The position numbers were made by a program, and so were the translations under genes. Shown here in pieces: positions 18,009-26,697 of a stretch of DNA of 42,672 nt; position 1 is the first letter of the stretch, and each line of letters begins with the position of its first letter. Source of the stretch: Planctomycetota bacterium (GTDB taxonomy: Bacteria > Planctomycetota > UBA1135 > UBA2386); assembly GCA_020848735.1 (NCBI GenBank), contig JADLHO010000148.1, positions 1-42,672 on the forward strand. Reading direction: 5' to 3'. Under the pieces are notes generated by a model. That model searched no databases. It saw only the letters and a list, made by a program, of their open reading frames with translations, and was not told where the DNA came from.

Positions 18009-19249
18009 ACGCGCTCGTCCTCGCCGCGGCCTTGCCCGCGCAGGGTCTCCCCGAACTCGACGGGCCCTACCTCGCGGGCTTCCGCCGCGTGACGGTGCCA
18101 GGCCTCGCGGGTGGCAATGCCGCGGTCACCCTGCTCGTCCATCACCCCGCGACGAGCAGCGGCGAGAACGCCGCGCTCGATCCGCGGGGCGCGCCCTATC
18201 CCCTCGTCGTCTTCGGCCACGGCTTCTCGCTGCAGGCGGGCCTCTACGACTCGCTCTACCGGCACCTCGCGACGCACGGCTTCGTCGTCGCGGGCATCGC
18301 GACCGAGGAGGGGCTCTTCACCGGCAATCTCCCGCGCTTCGTCGTCGACTTCGCGGCGACGGTGCTCGGCCTGCGCGCCGCCGCGCAGAGTCCGGGCTCG
18401 CCCCTCGCCGGCGCCCTCGCGGCGGAGGTGCGCGCGAACGCGGCGGGTCACTCGTTCGGCGGTGCGGCCGCGATCGTGGCCGCCGCGCGGCATCCGGAGC
18501 TCTTCGCCTCGCTCAGCACCTTCGCTGCGACCGCGAGCAGCCCCCAGGGCATCGACGTGCTCGCGGAGCTGCGCGCGCTGCGCGTGCCCGCACTCCACCT
18601 CGGCGCGTCGCAGGATTCGATCGTTCCATCGGCACAGAACCTCGTGCCGATCCACGACGCGACGCCGGGCACCTCACGTCTGCTCGAGATCGGCGGCGGC
18701 ACGCACAGCGCGTTCCACGAGCGCTGGGGACCGGATCGCCTCGTCGAGGCGCCCGGTTCGATCAGCGTCGCGGAGCAGCAGCGCCGCATCCGCCGCGCCT
18801 GGCTGCCCTTCCTCGAGTGGACGCTGCGCGCCGACGTCGCGCGCCTCGAGTTCCTGCTCGGTCGCACCGTCAGCGTCGACTCCGGCTGGACGCGGCGCGC
18901 GGTCCGGTACGCGAGTCCCGTCCTCTTCGCGAGCGGCGTGCCCGCACCCGGCGCGGCGATCGCGCTCTGTCCCACGGGGACCCCGACGGCGACCGCGCTG
19001 AGCTTCGTCGCCTTCGCGCGGGGACCCGGCATCCCGACGCCCTTCGGCGGGTTCGCGCTCGATCCCGGGACCACCCTGCCGTTCGCGGATTCGCCGGTCC
19101 TCGCGGACGGTCACGCGCTTCAGCCCTTGCTCGTGCCGAACGATCCGGCGCTGCGCGGCGCGGCCTTCGAGTTCCAGGCCTTGGTGCTCGAGCCGGGGCT
19201 GCCGGTTCGCGGAGCGCTCAGCCCGGCGCTGACGCTGCGCGTGCCCTGA
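17984..19249 (+). CDS. Exported alpha/beta hydrolase with the shared C-terminal module
   Basis: The ATG at 17984 lies inside the SRPBCC gene (25-base overlap) and begins a signal peptide ending AALPA|QGL. The 421-residue product has an alpha/beta hydrolase domain (residues ~20-300): PLVVFGHGFS (oxyanion region), the nucleophile elbow AGHSFGG, candidate acid Asp in GASQDSIVP and candidate His in GGTHSAFHE. It resembles bacterial chlorophyllase, platelet-activating-factor acetylhydrolase and cutinase-like esterases. The substrate is likely an ester or lipid outside the cytosol. Residues ~311-421 are the shared module (ALSFVAFARGPG, LLVPNDPALRGAAFEFQALV, ending PALTLRVP). It is the clearest case of the module attached to an enzyme in this window. 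Confidence 0.88.
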   Translation: MPRTRLLLNALVLAAALPAQGLPELDGPYLAGFRRVTVPGLAGGNAAVTLLVHHPATSSGENAALDPRGAPYPLVVFGHGFSLQAGLYDSLYRHLATHGFVVAGIATEEGLFTGNLPRFVVDFAATVLGLRAAAQSPGSPLAGALAAEVRANAAGHSFGGAAAIVAAARHPELFASLSTFAATASSPQGIDVLAELRALRVPALHLGASQDSIVPSAQNLVPIHDATPGTSRLLEIGGGTHSAFHERWGPDRLVEAPGSISVAEQQRRIRRAWLPFLEWTLRADVARLEFLLGRTVSVDSGWTRRAVRYASPVLFASGVPAPGAAIALCPTGTPTATALSFVAFARGPGIPTPFGGFALDPGTTLPFADSPVLADGHALQPLLVPNDPALRGAAFEFQALVLEPGLPVRGALSPALTLRVP

Positions 19250-19258
19250 GCACAACGC

Positions 19259-19702
19259 TCACTCGCTCAGCGGCCGCGTCAGCGCGAAGTTCGCACCGCT
19301 GCGCACATAGCCGCTGCGATGCCCGGCGTTCTCGAGCCAGCGCAGCAGCTCGTCGTCGCCGATGCGCAGCTCAGGATCGATGGATCGGTCCTGGACGATG
19401 CAGTCCTCCGGGAGGCGTGCGCTCGCGCGCCAGCGTGCGACCAGCGAGGGGTCGTCGTGCACGAGGCGCGACCTCGGCTCGACGGGCCGGTGCACGCGCT
19501 CCGGCGTCGCGGCGGTGGTCGCCGCTCGAGTCGCCACGGGCGGGGTCTCGCGCTCGTGGCGCGCGACCGCGAGCAGGGCGCACGCGAACGCGAGGACGAG
19601 GCCGCTGCGCACGAGCCGGCGGCGCCGCCGGCGCGCGTCCACCGCGACCAGGAGCCGCGCCAGCAGCGCATCGCGCGCGGCCGAGAGCCGTGCTTCAGAC
19701 AT
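19259..19702 (-). CDS. Small single-pass membrane protein in the anti-sigma position
   Basis: This 147-residue protein has a short basic cytosolic N terminus (DALLARLLVAVDARRRRRR), one membrane helix at about residues 31-47 (VRSGLVLAFACALLAVA) and a roughly 100-residue outer part ending TRPLSE. No known domain is recognised, including no zinc anti-sigma HxxxCxxC motif. Its start overlaps the last eight bases of the sigma factor gene (ATGTCTGA), so the two are translationally coupled. Genes in this position commonly encode the anti-sigma factor that holds the ECF sigma factor at the membrane; that role is inferred from position and topology only. Confidence 0.72.
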   Translation of the reverse strand: MSEARLSAARDALLARLLVAVDARRRRRRLVRSGLVLAFACALLAVARHERETPPVATRAATTAATPERVHRPVEPRSRLVHDDPSLVARWRASARLPEDCIVQDRSIDPELRIGDDELLRWLENAGHRSGYVRSGANFALTRPLSE

Positions 19703-20318
19703 GACCGAAGACCTCCCGCGCGCGGCGCGCCAGCCAGAGGAGCGTGCGGCGGACGCGGCCGGCCGCAGCGTCGCCGCTGATGCCGAGGACGCGGCCCAAT
19801 TCGGCGAAGCTCCGGTCGCCGACGAAGCGGGCGAGGACGGCCTCGCGCTCGCGGCGCGGCAGCCCGTCGAGCTCGCGACGCAGCCAGCGGATGCGCTCGT
19901 CGTGCAGCAGCGCCGCGGCGACCGCGTCGGGTTCGGAGACCGCGTCCGCGTGCAGCGCGACCGTCGTCTCGCGGCGCCGCCGCCGCTGCTCCGCGCGCCG
20001 TCGATCGAGCACCGTCGTGAGGACCGCCTTCGCCATCCACGCGTCGAGGGCGCGTTCGTCGGCGAGGGCGACCATGCGGTGCACGACCTTCAGCATGACG
20101 TCGTGCACGAGGTCGAGGCATTCCGCCTCCTCGCGCCGCGTCAGGCGTCGCACGGCGAGCAGGACGCGCTCGAACCACTGCGCGTAGAACGCGGCGAACG
20201 CCTCGCGGTCGCCGGCGGCGATCCCGCGGGTGAGCATTGCGGTCGACGTCGCGCCGTCGTCCGCCGGCTGGGAGGCCGTCGTCAAGGCCAGCGGCTGCGC
20301 TGTGGCCTGCGGGTTCAC
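19695..20318 (-). CDS. ECF-type RNA polymerase sigma factor
   Basis: A GTG at 20318 overlaps the upstream stop (GTGA) and gives 207 residues; an alternative ATG at 20237 would give 180. Region 2 covers roughly residues 40-110 (FAAFYAQWFERVLLAVRRLT, CLDLVHDVMLKVVHRM, AWMAKAVLTTVLDRRR). Region 4 covers roughly residues 140-200 (LDGLPRREREAVLARFVGD, SFAELGRVLGISGDAAAGRV) with its helix-turn-helix. It should direct RNA polymerase to a dedicated promoter set in response to an envelope signal. It is flanked in the same operon by an exported STN-domain protein and a membrane protein, an arrangement reminiscent of cell-surface signalling but without a TonB receptor. Confidence 0.88.
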   Translation of the reverse strand: MNPQATAQPLALTTASQPADDGATSTAMLTRGIAAGDREAFAAFYAQWFERVLLAVRRLTRREEAECLDLVHDVMLKVVHRMVALADERALDAWMAKAVLTTVLDRRRAEQRRRRRETTVALHADAVSEPDAVAAALLHDERIRWLRRELDGLPRREREAVLARFVGDRSFAELGRVLGISGDAAAGRVRRTLLWLARRAREVFGHV

Positions 20319-21082
20319 CGGCCCGAGCCGCCCGGAGGCGCATCTACGCCGAAGGGGTTGCGGATCGCGGCCGCGGCCTCGCGCATCGCGCGCTCGCGCT
20401 CGCGGAGCGACTCGAGGTCGCTCTGCATCTGCGCGACCACCTCGGACGCGGCCTCGATCTGACGCTCGCTGCCGCGCACGAAGAGCAGCCCCGACGACTC
20501 GTGGAAGCGCACCGTCGCCGGCGCCGTGTTCTCGGCGTCGAGATCGAGCGCGGTCTGGACCGCGGTGAGGATGGTCTCGGGCGACAGCGCGAGATTGCTC
20601 GACTCGCCGTCCACGGTCTTGGTGAGGGCGCGCAGGGGCAGCACGCGCAGCCGCGGCGTGCTGTCGAACTGCTCGGCGTTGATGTCGCGCACGACGTGGA
20701 TCGGCATGCCGTTGCCGCCGCTGATGATCTCGACCTCGAGGCAATGGCGTGGCGCGAGCATGGAACTCGCCGCGCGCACGATGTCGCCGAGCTCGGCGAA
20801 GCGGATGCGCAGCGGCGGGACCTGGACCGTCGCCGAGTCCTTCGCGACGAGCAGGTTCAGGGGCGACGTCTTGCGGCCCAGGGCCTCGGCCGCGGACCGC
20901 AGCGCCGCCACGAACTCCGTGACGGGTCCTCCCGCGAAGTCGATCGACAGCAGCAGCGGCTCCTGCGGCGAGGTGTCGATGGCGACCTCGTCCTGCGCGA
21001 CCAGGGCGGCCGGGGCGGCGAGGAGGGCGGAGAGGGCGAGGGTGGGGATCAGGCGGCGGAAGGCGGTCGGCATGGTGTTCAT
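20315..21082 (-). CDS. Exported protein with STN-like and secretin N-like domains
   Basis: The product has 255 residues (the ATG at 21073 is an alternative start three codons later). A signal peptide ends PAALVA|QDE. Residues ~42-110 resemble the STN domain (LLLSIDFAGGPVTEFVAAL, LRIRFAELGDIVRAASSML), found at the N terminus of secretins and TonB-dependent transducers. Residues ~190-225 resemble a secretin N1-type fold (VRFHESSGLLFVRG, RQIEAASEVVAQMQ). The end is a charged helix and a Pro/Gly-rich tail. There is no secretin barrel, so it is not a channel; such two-domain proteins occur widely in planctomycetes. Its stop is shared with the start of the ECF sigma factor, which suggests a sensor or ligand role in that circuit. 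Confidence 0.72.
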   Translation of the reverse strand: MNTMPTAFRRLIPTLALSALLAAPAALVAQDEVAIDTSPQEPLLLSIDFAGGPVTEFVAALRSAAEALGRKTSPLNLLVAKDSATVQVPPLRIRFAELGDIVRAASSMLAPRHCLEVEIISGGNGMPIHVVRDINAEQFDSTPRLRVLPLRALTKTVDGESSNLALSPETILTAVQTALDLDAENTAPATVRFHESSGLLFVRGSERQIEAASEVVAQMQSDLESLRERERAMREAAAAIRNPFGVDAPPGGSGR

Positions 21083-21176
21083 GGCACTCGGTCCGCTGCA
21101 ACAGACGCCGCCGACCCGTCGCTCCGTCGCGCAGTTTCCAGGGCAGCTTTCCCGGGTCGCCCCGCTGCCGACGCGC

Positions 21177-22280
21177 TCATCGCAGCCGCACCAGCCAGAC
21201 CTGGAGCGGGGCCGGGTCCTTGTCGGGCTCGATCGTGACCGCGACGTCGCGCGTCTGATGCCCTCGCCCGCTCGCGTGGAGCTGCCAGCGCCCCGGCGTC
21301 ACGTTGTGGAAGGTCCACGAACCGGTGGCATCGCTCTTCGCCTCGAAGCGGCGCCGCTCGGTGGTGTCGATCGCGCTGAGCACGAGGTCGACGTCCTGCA
21401 GGCCGAAGTTCGCCGCGTCGAAGGTCTCGACCCGCAGCGAGCGCCCGAGGGGGACGGTCAGCACGCGCGAGGCGACGCCGAGATTGGCGTCGTCGCGCAC
21501 GATGCCCGGAGATTCGACGACGAGTTCGCCCCGCACGGCGTCGTCGAACCAGAGCTCCCAGCCGCCCGCGAGCAGGCCGTCGTAGATCGCCACGCCGAAG
21601 CTGTCGGTCGTCTTCTCCGCGAGGCCGCGCCCGGGTGGCCAGCCCACGGGGCGCAGCACGATGGTCTTGCCCACGATCGGGTTGCGGTACTGATCGATGA
21701 GCCGCAGGTGGAAGGGGGCCGGCGGCGTGAGCTGCAGGGTCACGTCCGCATAGGGGTTCGAGGCATCGCAGCGCACGAAGGCGTCGCTGCCGTTGAGGCC
21801 GGGGACGAAGACCCAGACGCGGTAGCCGTACTCGCTGAACGGCACCTCGCCGACCGACGCATAGATCGGCGAACGGCCGGGATCGTCGTTCTTGCGCCCT
21901 TCCGTGCGGCGGACCGGCTCGCGCTTGACGAGCTCCTTCGCCGCATTCGGATTGATCGCCTCCTCGAGGTGGATCGTGTAGCCGCCGAAGGCCGGCATGC
22001 CCGCCGCGAGCACGATGCTGATCTCGAAGCGACCGGCGCTCGGCGTGGCAGCGGCGGTGTCGATGCGTCGCGCCTGGTCCGGGCGCGGGTCGCCGACCTG
22101 GACCGGTTCGAGCTGCGTCGCCCGCGGTTCGACGGAGCCGATCGCCTCCGGCGGCGGATCCACCGGTGCGGGCGGCGGTTCCTCAGCCACGGGGTCCTCG
22201 CCGCCGACGAAGAGCAGCGTCGTCGTGGCCGCCCCGGCGGCGAGCAGGGCGAGCAGGAGGAGGAGGTCCTTGGGCTTCAC
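21177..22280 (-). CDS. Membrane-anchored protein with carboxypeptidase-regulatory/Cna-B-like domains
   Basis: The start is GTG at 22280 (MKPKDLLLLLALLAAG), or ATG at 22337, which would add 19 residues. The 367-residue protein has an N-terminal membrane helix, a Pro/Glu-rich spacer (EEPPPAPVDPPPEA), then repeated beta-sandwich-like segments. These include FHLRLIDQYRNPIVGKTIV with TDSFGVAIYDGLLAGGWEL, and LRVETFDAANFGLQDVDLVL with SDATGSWTFHNVTPGRWQL. The T-D/A-x-G-x-x-x-F/Y-x-x-L/V-x-P/A-G-x-W pattern is typical of CarboxypepD_reg/Cna-B folds. It is probably a periplasmic structural or adhesive protein. It lies 94 bases upstream of the STN-sigma operon on the same strand and may be co-transcribed. 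A candidate -10 (TACTAT) lies at 22341-22346. Confidence 0.72.
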   Translation of the reverse strand: MKPKDLLLLLALLAAGAATTTLLFVGGEDPVAEEPPPAPVDPPPEAIGSVEPRATQLEPVQVGDPRPDQARRIDTAAATPSAGRFEISIVLAAGMPAFGGYTIHLEEAINPNAAKELVKREPVRRTEGRKNDDPGRSPIYASVGEVPFSEYGYRVWVFVPGLNGSDAFVRCDASNPYADVTLQLTPPAPFHLRLIDQYRNPIVGKTIVLRPVGWPPGRGLAEKTTDSFGVAIYDGLLAGGWELWFDDAVRGELVVESPGIVRDDANLGVASRVLTVPLGRSLRVETFDAANFGLQDVDLVLSAIDTTERRRFEAKSDATGSWTFHNVTPGRWQLHASGRGHQTRDVAVTIEPDKDPAPLQVWLVRLR

Positions 22281-22340
22281 GGTTCTCGGATCGGCGACAC
22301 GGCGCGCGGAGCCCGGACCGCTCCGCGCAACGAGCATGGG

Positions 22341-22346
22341 ATAGTA
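22341..22346 (-). promoter_or_regulatory. Candidate -10 box (TACTAT)
   Basis: On the minus strand TACTAT is the most AT-rich hexamer in the 157-bp gap between the divergent genes starting at 22280 and 22438. It would place a transcript start near 22334, about 54 bases before the GTG at 22280, and would argue against the ATG at 22337. No good -35 element is seen. Confidence 0.33.
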
Positions 22347-22437
22347 GTCGTCGCCGCGAGAATCACGCGACGCCGGCCTTCGCTCTCCCGCGCCCTCGCG
22401 CTCTCCTTGCGGTCCGGGTCCCGCCCTCTTGCCCGAC

Positions 22438-24132
22438 ATGCGCACGCCCCACGCCCCGCACCTCGTCTTCGGTCCCGTGCTCTGTGGCGTCCTCGCCACG
22501 GCCGCTCCCGCGCAGATCCAAGACTCCCTCGCGGCCCGGCTGCCGCGCGCGACGGTGGCGGTCCTCGAACTCGAGGATGGCGCGGCCTGGGCCCGGCGCC
22601 TGATCGCGCTGCTCGAGACGATGCCCGATCCGCCGCAGCGCCTGCTGGGCCTGCGCACCCTCCTGCCGACGCTCGTGCGCGCGGCGACCGGCGGCGTGGC
22701 GTTGGACGACGCGCTCACGGCACTCGCACCGAAGCGCGTCGTGCTCGCACTCGTCTCGAACGGCGCGCTCCCCGAACCGCTGCTGATCGCGGAGACCGAG
22801 GACGCCTCGGGCGCGCGCACCTTGCGGAGCGCTCTGCTCGGGCGGCTGGGCGCGCGCGCGTTCGTCGACGACGGCGACGGACGGCTCATCGTCGCCGCCG
22901 ACCTCGCGACGCTCGAGCTCGCGCGCCGCGCGTATGACGGCGTCGAGCCGCGGCTCGCGCTCGAGAGCTTCTGCACGCACGCGCCGCGATCCGCCGCGAG
23001 CCTGCTCGTGCACGTCGATCTCGCGGCGGTGCGCGCGAAGGACCTCGATCGCCGCAGCTACGGGGAGCGGCTCGATCCCGGTGCACGCCTGCTCTTCGGT
23101 CCGCTCGCCGCCGCGCTCGATCGCGCGCGCGCCGTGCACGTCGAGCTGCGGGTCCTGCCGCGCGGTGCGGAGCTCGCGATGACGATCGACGGCTCGCCGC
23201 TCGCCGAGGATCCCGCCCAGGACGACGAGGCGGCGCTCCTCCTCGCGTCCCCGCGTCGCGCGCGCACCCTGCCGCCGGCCCCCGCGGGCACCCTCGCGAC
23301 GCTCGCGCTCGACCGCTCGCTCGCGGCGCCCTTCGTGCACGTGCGCACGCTCTTCGGCGCGGCGGCGGAGGCGCAGCTCCTCGGCGGCCTCTCGATCGCC
23401 GATGCGCTGCTGCGGGCCTCGTTCGTGGACGAGCTGCTGCCGTGCTTCGTCGGGTCGGCGACGCTCTTCGTCGTCGCGCAGGCGCAAGGCGGCAACGCGG
23501 TGGCCGACGACGGCGCGGCGGCGGCCGGCCTCCGGTTGCCCGGCTTCGCGCTCGTGCTGCCGCTGGAGGACTCCGCGCGCGCGGCGGAGCTCGCGCTGCG
23601 CGGGCTCTCGACCTTCGCGCTCGCGGCGAACGTCGAACGCATGCGGCAGGAGAAGCTGCCCTATGCGATGCGCGTCCAGCGCGACGACGAGGGTCGGCCC
23701 TGCATCGTGTTCGAGCCGAGCGAGTGGCACGGCGCGGCGCCGGCGCCGCTCGATGCGACCTTCCAGCCGACGCTCCTCTTCGGTGCGACGCAGCTCGTCG
23801 TCGCGAGCACGCGCGAGACCGCTCTCGCGACGATGGCCGCCCGCGTCGATGCGGCCGACGCGGCGACGGCGACGGTGCAGGGCGACCTCCTGACTCTCGA
23901 TCCCGCGGGACTCGCGGAGTACCTGACGCTCAATCGCGAGCTCGCCGTGCTCGACACCGTGTTGAAGCGGGGCGTGCCCGCGCGGCAGGCGCGGCGCGAA
24001 CTCGACGAGCTCGCGCAGGTGTTGCGCAACCTGCGCCCCTTCGCGCTGCGGCTCGAGCCCGTGGTCGGCAGCACCACGTTGCGCACCGAGCTCGCGTGGC
24101 GCGAGACGCGTGGCACGGAGGCCGGGCGATGA
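22438..24132 (+). CDS. Exported protein of unknown function, first gene of the DUF1800/DUF1501 operon
   Basis: The ATG at 22438 gives 564 residues with a signal peptide ending TAAPA|QIQ. The mature protein is Ala/Leu/Arg-rich and mixed alpha/beta. It contains two similar half-patterns in which a self-contained estimate or energy-like strand (TVAVLELEDGAAWARRL, then FALVLPLEDSARAAELAL) precedes a helix. This layout recalls DUF3352-type planctomycete proteins, but I do not see a decisive motif. No catalytic residues or metal sites are evident. Its stop overlaps the DUF1800 start (ATGA), so all three genes of the operon are coupled, suggesting one pathway. The shared C-terminal module is absent. 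Confidence 0.75.
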   Translation: MRTPHAPHLVFGPVLCGVLATAAPAQIQDSLAARLPRATVAVLELEDGAAWARRLIALLETMPDPPQRLLGLRTLLPTLVRAATGGVALDDALTALAPKRVVLALVSNGALPEPLLIAETEDASGARTLRSALLGRLGARAFVDDGDGRLIVAADLATLELARRAYDGVEPRLALESFCTHAPRSAASLLVHVDLAAVRAKDLDRRSYGERLDPGARLLFGPLAAALDRARAVHVELRVLPRGAELAMTIDGSPLAEDPAQDDEAALLLASPRRARTLPPAPAGTLATLALDRSLAAPFVHVRTLFGAAAEAQLLGGLSIADALLRASFVDELLPCFVGSATLFVVAQAQGGNAVADDGAAAAGLRLPGFALVLPLEDSARAAELALRGLSTFALAANVERMRQEKLPYAMRVQRDDEGRPCIVFEPSEWHGAAPAPLDATFQPTLLFGATQLVVASTRETALATMAARVDAADAATATVQGDLLTLDPAGLAEYLTLNRELAVLDTVLKRGVPARQARRELDELAQVLRNLRPFALRLEPVVGSTTLRTELAWRETRGTEAGR

Positions 24133-25433
24133 ACGACGAGCTCCTCTCACCCTTCGAGCCCACGCGCGACGAGCCCTTCGATCTCGCGAAGGCCGGGCAT
24201 CTCGCGCGCCGCGCCGGCCTGGGCGCCTCGCTCGAGCGGCGGCTCGCGCTCGTGCGGCTCGGCCCCGAGCGCGCGGTCGCGGCCTGCTTCGCGCGCGACG
24301 AGGGCGAGGACGTCGACGCCTTCGCCGACGAGGCGATGGTCGGCGACGACCTCGCGCGTCTGCAGGGCTATCGCCTCTGGCGTCTGCTCGCCGGGCGCGA
24401 GCGGCTCCGCGAACGCATGAGCCTGTTCTGGCACGGGCACTTCGCGACGAGCATCGAGAAGGTCCTGGCGCCGCGCGCGATGGCGGGGCAGCTCCGTGCC
24501 TTCGATGCGCTCGGCCTCGGTCGCTTCGCGCCGCTCTGTGCCGCCGTCCTGCGCGACCCCGCGATGCTGCGCTGGCTCGACGGCGACCGCAGCCAGAAGG
24601 GCCACGCGAACGAGAACCTCGCGCGCGAGCTCTTCGAGCTCTTCGCACTCGGTCGCGGGGCCTATGGCGAACGCGACGTGCAGGAGGCGGCTCGCGCGTT
24701 GACGGGCTGGGTCGTCGAGCACGGCGTCGCGCGCTTCGCGCCGCGCCGTCACGACGAGGGCGACAAGACGGTGCTCGGTTCGCCCGGCGTGCAGGGCGTC
24801 GACGAGCTCGTCGCCGCGACGCTCGCGCAACCGGCGTGTTCGCGTCACCTCGCGTCGCGGCTGCTCGAGGTCTTCGTGCACCCGCAGCCCACGGCGGAGG
24901 AGATCGAGGTGCTCGCGACGCGCTGGCGTCAGCTCGACGGCGACGTCGGCAAGCTGCTGCGCGTGCTCCTGCGCAGCCGCCTCTTCTTCTCCGCGCGCGC
25001 GCGCCGCAGCCGCGTGAAGGACCCGCTCGAGCTGGTCGTGGGACTCGTGCGCGAACTCGGCGCGACGGCCTCGCCGCATCGGCTCGCGGAGGCGGCCTCG
25101 CAGCTCGGGCAGACCCTGCTCGCGCCGCCGAGCGTCGAAGGCTGGCCGCGCGATCGTGCGTGGCTGAGCTCGTCGGCCTGGCTCCTGCGCGCCAACTTCG
25201 TGCTGGAGCTGCTGCGTGCCGAGCGCTTCGCGTTCGCGCCCGGCATCGAGTCGATCCTCGGCAGCGGCTCGCCGCAGGAGCGCCTCGAGACCGCCGTGCG
25301 CATGCTCTGCGACGGCGTGGTCGCGCCGGAGGCGCGTGCGGCGCTCGAGCGCTGGCTCGCGCGCGTGGGCGAACCGAATGCCGTCGAGATCGTGCACGCC
25401 GTCATGACCCTGCCGGAGGCGCAACTGCAATGA
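24129..25433 (+). CDS. DUF1800 family protein
   Basis: The 434-residue protein carries the DUF1800 hallmarks: LARRAGLGAS near the N terminus, RERMSLFWHGHFATS, then NENLARELFELFALGRGAY and VQEAARALTGWVV, and late SVEGWPRDRAWLSSS. DUF1800 proteins are widespread in planctomycetes and proteobacteria, almost always next to a DUF1501 gene, and their biochemistry is not established. No signal peptide is visible, although the partner DUF1501 protein has a Tat-like leader; the two may be exported together. Overlaps of four bases (ATGA) on both sides tie it to its neighbours. Confidence 0.93.
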   Translation: MNDELLSPFEPTRDEPFDLAKAGHLARRAGLGASLERRLALVRLGPERAVAACFARDEGEDVDAFADEAMVGDDLARLQGYRLWRLLAGRERLRERMSLFWHGHFATSIEKVLAPRAMAGQLRAFDALGLGRFAPLCAAVLRDPAMLRWLDGDRSQKGHANENLARELFELFALGRGAYGERDVQEAARALTGWVVEHGVARFAPRRHDEGDKTVLGSPGVQGVDELVAATLAQPACSRHLASRLLEVFVHPQPTAEEIEVLATRWRQLDGDVGKLLRVLLRSRLFFSARARRSRVKDPLELVVGLVRELGATASPHRLAEAASQLGQTLLAPPSVEGWPRDRAWLSSSAWLLRANFVLELLRAERFAFAPGIESILGSGSPQERLETAVRMLCDGVVAPEARAALERWLARVGEPNAVEIVHAVMTLPEAQLQ

Positions 25434-26653
25434 GCATCGATCCCGTTCGCGCACCGTCGCGCCGCGAGTTCCTGGCGGCCGCCGCGTGCGCGCCGTTCGC
25501 CTCGGCCCTGCCGCTGCGCTGGTTGCCCGGCGCGGATGACCGCACGCTCGTCGTGCTGGAGCTCGCGGGTGGCAACGACGGTCTCAACACCGTGATCCCC
25601 ATCGAGGACGCGCGCTGGGCCAGGCTGCGTCCGACGCTGTCCTCGGTGCGCGGCGCCGCGCATCGCCTCGGCGAGGGACGCTTCGCCCTGCACCCGGCGC
25701 TCGCAGCGCTGGCGAAGCGCTTCGACCGGGGCCAGCTCGCGATCGTGCACGGCGTCGGCTACACGCCCAAGGATCGCTCGCACTTCCTCTCGCGGGACAT
25801 CTGGCACGCGAGCGATCCTGCGCTGAAGCGCGTCGGCGCGGACACGACGGGCTGGCTCGGCCGCGCCGCCGAGGAGCTCGCCGCGCGCGGTGCCGCGATC
25901 CCCGGCGCGGCGATCGGTTCGCTGCGCGTGCCGCTCTGCCTGCGCGCGCGCCGGCTCGAGGTGCCCGCGCTCTCGCGGCTCGAGGACTACTCGCTGATCG
26001 TCGATCCTGCCGCAGACGACCCCGCGCGGAGTCGCGAGGCGCTGGCCGAACTCGCCCGTGCGGGCAGTGCGCACGTCGATCTCGCGCGCGTCGCGGCGGC
26101 GGCGCTCGATCAGTCGTCGCAGCTCGAGCGCGCCCTCGCGCGCTATCGCCCGCGCGCGAGCTGGCCCGAGGGTCCCGCGAGCCGGGCGCTCCAGCTCGCG
26201 GCGCGCGTCGTCGTGTCGGGCTTCGGCACGCGGCTCCTCTGGGTCGAGCAGGGCGGCTTCGACACCCATGCGACGCAGGCCCCCGCGCACGATGCCCTGC
26301 TGCGTCAGCTCGACGCCTCGCTCGGCGCCTTCCTCGACGAGCTCGAGTTGCAGGGCGCCCTCGATCGCACGCTCGTGCTCGTGCACTCGGAGTTCGGCCG
26401 CCGCGTCGCGGAGAACCGCAGCCAGGGCACGGACCACGGCGCCGCGGCGCCTGTCTTCGTCTGCGGCGGCGCGGCGCTGCGCGGCGGTCTGCACGGCGAG
26501 GCCCCCGACCTCGAGACGCTCGACGACGGCGACCTGCGTTGCACGACGAGCTTCCAGGCGGTGCACGCCGAATTGCTGCGCTTCCTCGGCGTGGATCCGC
26601 TGCGCGTGCTCGGGTCGGACTTCGCGCCCATCGGGTTCCTCGGCGCGCGCTGA
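25430..26653 (+). CDS. DUF1501 family protein with Tat-like signal
   Basis: The 407-residue protein starts in an ATGA overlap with DUF1800. The N terminus SRREFLAAAACAPFASA is a twin-arginine-type leader, so the folded protein is probably exported by Tat. The body has the DUF1501 pattern: LVVLELAGGNDGLNTVIPI, IVHGVGYTPKDRSHFLSRDIW, GGFDTHATQ, LVHSEFGRRVAENRSQGTDH and GTDHGAAAPVFVCGG. This family belongs to the alkaline-phosphatase-like superfamily (sulfatase-related); metal-site residues in the His/Asp motifs appear present. The substrate is unknown; a role in sulfated or phosphorylated polymer breakdown has been proposed for relatives. It ends the operon; 44 bases separate it from the convergent repeat protein. 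Confidence 0.93.
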   Translation: MSIDPVRAPSRREFLAAAACAPFASALPLRWLPGADDRTLVVLELAGGNDGLNTVIPIEDARWARLRPTLSSVRGAAHRLGEGRFALHPALAALAKRFDRGQLAIVHGVGYTPKDRSHFLSRDIWHASDPALKRVGADTTGWLGRAAEELAARGAAIPGAAIGSLRVPLCLRARRLEVPALSRLEDYSLIVDPAADDPARSREALAELARAGSAHVDLARVAAAALDQSSQLERALARYRPRASWPEGPASRALQLAARVVVSGFGTRLLWVEQGGFDTHATQAPAHDALLRQLDASLGAFLDELELQGALDRTLVLVHSEFGRRVAENRSQGTDHGAAAPVFVCGGAALRGGLHGEAPDLETLDDGDLRCTTSFQAVHAELLRFLGVDPLRVLGSDFAPIGFLGAR

Positions 26654-26697
26654 GCGACGCGCGTCAGCGCCCGACGAGCTTCACTCCCCGAAGAGCA

